DNA of 64,000 bases. It comes from RYN-124 sp033851845. Lineage in GTDB: Bacteria > Actinomycetota > Actinomycetes > Mycobacteriales > SCTD01. Positions 61,078 to 64,000 of this stretch are shown in pieces. The DNA lies in contig JAWWOH010000112.1 of the NCBI GenBank assembly GCA_033851845.1, forward strand, positions 1 to 64,000. The letters are read 5' to 3'. Made by a program: the position numbers and the translations under genes. The notes beneath the pieces are model-generated. The model did no database searches. It had not been told where the DNA came from and saw nothing but the letters and a program-made list of their open reading frames with translations. How positions within the stretch are numbered: the first letter of the stretch is position 1; every line of letters begins with the position of its first letter.

Positions 61078-62643
61078 TCAGGGCTCGTACGGCTTGGAGG
61101 TGTACTTCATGCAGGCGCAGGCGTCGTCGAACCGCGAGTTGCGGAAGAACGTCAGGCCGTCGTGTCTCCCTGGACCGAGCCGGGTGCCGAAGGCGTACGG
61201 CGAGCGGAAGGAGGTCCCGAGCGACTCGCCGCCGGCGATGACGTCGGCCAGGACGAAGCTGCGCGAGTGCGAGAAGATCGCCTCGGCGAACCAGGCGGTG
61301 TCGCACGCCTCCAGCGCGGTCAGGCCGGTGGCCTTGCCGTCGGTGGTCTTGAGGCCCTTCTTCTGCATGACCGCGTAGCAGCGGGTGCGCTGCGGGTTCG
61401 GGGCGATGCCCTGGTCGTTGGACGCCATGAGGTCGTTGGCATCGACCGCCAGCATGCCCGACTGCTCGTCGGCCGGCAGGGCGGAGTCGCCGGGGGCGTT
61501 GTTGGTGTTGAAGCCGTAGCGCGGGAAGTACTGCTGCGACTTGGCCTCGTCCAGGAACTGCAGTGTCAGGCCTCCGCCCCTGAAGACGCCCGCAGCGCCG
61601 TCGGCGATGAACACGTGGTCGATGCCCTGGTCGCGGAACGACAGGACCGCCGAGGCAATGGCCGAGCTGGAATCGGCGAGCGACTTGTCGCTCTGCGGAA
61701 TCGCCACGTACTTCACGTCCGCCTTGAGTCCGGCGGACTGCAACGCGGGCTGCCAGCCGTGCGCCACCGCGTACTTGTACTCGTTGTCGTCCCAGGTGAT
61801 CAGGCCGATCTTGCCGGTGGGCCACTTCGTCGTCGGCTTCTGCCAGCCGGCCGCAAGCATGCCCTTCACTGTCGCTGCCGCAAGGCCCTCGAACCGGATC
61901 GTCGATGGCGAGAACAGGTTCGGGTACTGCGCGAAGAGGCGTCCGGAGCCGCTGTCGCTCACGGCGATGATCCCGGCCTTCTTGGCGCACTCGTCGATGA
62001 TCTGCGTCCGGAAGAAGATCGCCGCGACCTTGTTGTCTTTGGTGAAGGTCTCGCACATCGCCTGCGCCGAGACGTCGACGCTGTCGCTCGCGCTGATCTG
62101 GTGGTAGACGGGGACCAGCTTGCGGCCCAGCACCCCGCCTCGGTTGTTGACCTCGTCGAGTGCGGCCTGGAAGTAGCGCCGCGTGTCGCCGGGATCCTCG
62201 CCGTCTGCGCCGAGCGCGCCGTTCGCGGCTGCGCAGTCGCTGCAGTAGGGGATTCCGAGCGCGATCGTCGTCGCGGTGACGCCAGGGCCGTTCGCCACCG
62301 CGCCCCCCGTCGTACCTCCGGTCGTCCCGCCGAAGCCGCCGGTCGTGCTTGACACCGACCCCGTCGTCCCGCCGGTGGCCGTACCGCCGGTGGTGCCCGG
62401 AAGCGTGCCGCCGCCGGCAGTGCCCGTCGTACCGCCGTTCGCTGTGCCAGTCGCCCCGCCAAGGCCGCTGCCAGCTGTGCTGCCAGGAGCTGCGCCGAGG
62501 CCGGCCTGACCGCCGTTGTTCTGGAGCGCGGCGCCCCCGCTCCCCCCGTTGGTCGAGGCCGTGGAGCCGCAAGCGGTGAGCAGCAGCAGTGCCAGCCCGG
62601 CTGGCATCACGCGCGTTCCATGTCGCCGCATCATCTTGTCCAT
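61078..62643 (-). CDS. Solute-binding lipoprotein, LivK-like, Gly/Thr linker
   Basis: 521 residues. Lipobox LLTAC, a long Gly/Thr/Ser-rich linker (about 28-118), then a type I periplasmic-binding fold: VTATTIALGIPYCSDCAAAN, EVNNRGGVLGRKLVPVYHQI, GKIGLITWDDNEYKYAVAHG, IDHVFIADGAAGVF, EACDTAWFAEAIF. C-terminal CACMKYTS parallels the other two SBPs here. Follows a third SBP gene (6 bp gap) on the same strand. Likely feeds the Liv-type hybrid transporter. Confidence 0.86.
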   Translation of the reverse strand: MDKMMRRHGTRVMPAGLALLLLTACGSTASTNGGSGGAALQNNGGQAGLGAAPGSTAGSGLGGATGTANGGTTGTAGGGTLPGTTGGTATGGTTGSVSSTTGGFGGTTGGTTGGAVANGPGVTATTIALGIPYCSDCAAANGALGADGEDPGDTRRYFQAALDEVNNRGGVLGRKLVPVYHQISASDSVDVSAQAMCETFTKDNKVAAIFFRTQIIDECAKKAGIIAVSDSGSGRLFAQYPNLFSPSTIRFEGLAAATVKGMLAAGWQKPTTKWPTGKIGLITWDDNEYKYAVAHGWQPALQSAGLKADVKYVAIPQSDKSLADSSSAIASAVLSFRDQGIDHVFIADGAAGVFRGGGLTLQFLDEAKSQQYFPRYGFNTNNAPGDSALPADEQSGMLAVDANDLMASNDQGIAPNPQRTRCYAVMQKKGLKTTDGKATGLTALEACDTAWFAEAIFSHSRSFVLADVIAGGESLGTSFRSPYAFGTRLGPGRHDGLTFFRNSRFDDACACMKYTSKPYEP

Positions 62644-62649
62644 TCCTCC

Positions 62650-64000
62650 TCAGCCGGCATGGTGACCGCCGTCGGTGTACTTCGCACAACCGCAGCCGTC
62701 GTCCCACGCCAGGTCGTAGACACTTGCGACGGCGTCGTGCTGGCTCGCCGAGAAGTACGAAGCCGGGATGTTCGCGGGGACGAAGCTCGACCCGAGCCGG
62801 TCGATCGCGGCCTGGGCGGATTGCAGCGTGACGCTGGGGCCGGCGCCGTTGATGGCAGCTGCGATGAAGTAGAGCTGGTCGCAGGCGCCGTACGCGATGG
62901 TTCTGCTGTTGGTGTCCGTGAAGGTGAACCCGGCCTTGCTCAACACGCTTGCGCAGTGCCGCCCGCCGGCAGTCGCGTAGCGACCGCTTGCCGAAGCAGG
63001 CAGGTCGAGGCCCGGCAGCCAGCCGATGCCCAAAGCGCCTCTGAGCTGCTTGGCGTCGATGTCGCCGCCGTCGACCAGCGCTTGCATGCCGGTCGCCGAG
63101 TTGACGCCGTACCGCGGGTAGTAGTGCTGGTTGGCTGCGTTCTGGCTGAAGAACAGGTTCATCAGCCCGCTGCCGTCGAGGAAGATGACGTGGGTGACGC
63201 CGTCCTGGCGGAAGCGCAGGGCGGCGCTCTGCATGTCGCCGGCGAGCGGCCCCGCCTCTGTCGTCGTACTCGCGTAATGGGCGCGGAAGATGTCCTGGTC
63301 GGCTACCGGGTGACCGGCGGCCTTGAGCGCAGGCAGCAGGATCCTCGTAAGCGGGGTCTCCCACTCCGTCCTGCCGTCGAACGTGAGGATGCCGACCTTG
63401 GCCGGTGTGGTCGCGGGTGCACCGGTCGCACTGTTCCAGCCGTCGAAGTACCGCTTGGCGACCAGCCGCGCGGCTAGGTCGCGCATCATCCGGTCCTGCG
63501 TCAGGCTCGCGAGATCGGCGTAGTGGGGGTACCGGCGGTAGAAGGCATTGTCGGCGCTGATGATCTTGCCGGACGCCGCGTTCAGTACGCCGGCCTTCGT
63601 CAAGCAGCCGGGCAACGTCTCGCTGATGCCGGCGCCGGCGACGGCGAACACCTTGTGGTCCTGGACGTAGTCCTGGCAGGCCGACTCGTCCTGCACGCTG
63701 CCGCTGTCCGTGGACTGGTTGCTGTAGGCGTGAAAGATGATCTCGAGCTTGCGGCCGGCCACCCCGCCGTGCGCGTTGATGTCTTCCTGAACCGCCTTCG
63801 CCTCGTTCAGCTCGTCGCCCTGGCCGAGGTTCGATCCGATCGCGGCGTTGCCCGCCGTGCCGTCCTTCGTGTAGTTGAAGCCGATCGTGATCGTCTTCGC
63901 GGTGACGCCCGGACCCATGGCCACCGCGCCGCCGGTGCTCGTACCTCCGGTCGCACCCGCGGGCGACCCCGTCGTACCGGCTGACGATGTGCCACCCGTG
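62650..64000 (-). CDS. Solute-binding lipoprotein, LivK-like (5'-truncated by window)
   Basis: The reading frame stays open to the window edge, so the signal peptide and lipobox lie outside; an internal ATG at 63924 is not the start. Visible: a Gly/Thr-rich linker tail, then VTAKTITIGFNYTKDGTAGN, DINAHGGVAGRKLEIIFHAY, KVGILTFDGRTEWETPLTRI, THVIFLDGSGLMNLFFSQNA, GACDQLYFIAAAI, and the C-terminal GCGCAKYTDGG. Paralogue of the proteins at 61078 and 42309. First visible gene of the SBP-SBP-hydrolase-surface protein run. Confidence 0.86.
   Translation of the reverse strand, partial: TGGTSSAGTTGSPAGATGGTSTGGAVAMGPGVTAKTITIGFNYTKDGTAGNAAIGSNLGQGDELNEAKAVQEDINAHGGVAGRKLEIIFHAYSNQSTDSGSVQDESACQDYVQDHKVFAVAGAGISETLPGCLTKAGVLNAASGKIISADNAFYRRYPHYADLASLTQDRMMRDLAARLVAKRYFDGWNSATGAPATTPAKVGILTFDGRTEWETPLTRILLPALKAAGHPVADQDIFRAHYASTTTEAGPLAGDMQSAALRFRQDGVTHVIFLDGSGLMNLFFSQNAANQHYYPRYGVNSATGMQALVDGGDIDAKQLRGALGIGWLPGLDLPASASGRYATAGGRHCASVLSKAGFTFTDTNSRTIAYGACDQLYFIAAAINGAGPSVTLQSAQAAIDRLGSSFVPANIPASYFSASQHDAVASVYDLAWDDGCGCAKYTDGGHHAG

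Noticed and set aside
62276..62509. Val/Pro-rich plus-strand frame resembling a repeat protein
   Set aside because: Antisense image of the Gly/Thr-rich linker of the solute-binding lipoprotein; low complexity on both strands.
61067..63364. In-frame upstream extension of the serine hydrolase to a 1335-codon frame
   Set aside because: The extension is a shadow of the two SBP genes on the same strand in another frame; the real start is the GTG at 61066 with a ribosome-binding site.

Overview
The window is a GC-rich chromosomal segment of an actinobacterium. The signs are strong G/C third-position bias, many GTG starts, 4-base ATGA/GTGA stop/start overlaps, and TANNNT boxes 6-8 nt upstream of GTG/ATG starts that imply leaderless mRNAs. 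The left part holds pepN, a DUF5130-type gene, an HNH gene, glbO, an alpha-glucosidase and ettA, recalling the Rv2467-Rv2478c neighbourhood of Mycobacterium tuberculosis with many insertions. The genus cannot be fixed from sequence alone. I see no insertion sequence, prophage, CRISPR array or replication origin. No gene-free stretch exceeds 300 bases; the longest is about 236 bases, at 25265-25500.

Layout. 1-22 kb: housekeeping (aminopeptidase N, amylomaltase, amidase, MscS channel, truncated haemoglobin, VanZ-like protein, EttA, a two-component system, an SSB paralogue, HerA-like ATPase, oligoribonuclease), plus tRNA-Arg(TCT) and tRNA-His(GTG). 22-35 kb: accessory genes, namely a cupin/DUF5994 pair, a decayed CoA-binding gene, an alpha-glucosidase divergent from an overlapping GT4 / alpha-alpha-toroid / GH130 operon, a second GT4, and signalling genes (anti-sigma-like ATPase, LysR, EAL, HTH-PAS). 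One ORF here looks like an in-frame fusion of two unrelated gene fragments. 35-43 kb: secreted alpha/beta hydrolases with membrane or LPxTG-type anchors, a PAS protein, a penicillin-binding-fold hydrolase and a large solute-binding lipoprotein with a TetR regulator.

44-64 kb is the most interesting part. A minus-strand operon with overlapping genes encodes a lipoprotein, an MFS transporter fused to a LivF-type ABC ATPase, a LivH-LivM-LivG triple fusion, two small two-helix membrane proteins and an M20 deacylase/peptidase. Divergent from it are a GNAT enzyme and an enolase-superfamily racemase of the N-succinylamino acid racemase (NSAR/OSBS) type. GNAT, NSAR and M20 match the three chemical steps of the known D- to L-amino acid conversion pathway. 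Nearby lie a D-aminoacylase-like amidohydrolase, a cytoplasmic class-A beta-lactamase-fold protein, a PucR regulator, further serine hydrolases and three related solute-binding lipoproteins with Gly/Thr-rich linkers. I infer an uptake and salvage system for D-amino acids, N-acyl amino acids or peptides built around an unusual hybrid MFS/ABC transporter. The gene content and overlaps are seen directly; the substrate is inference.
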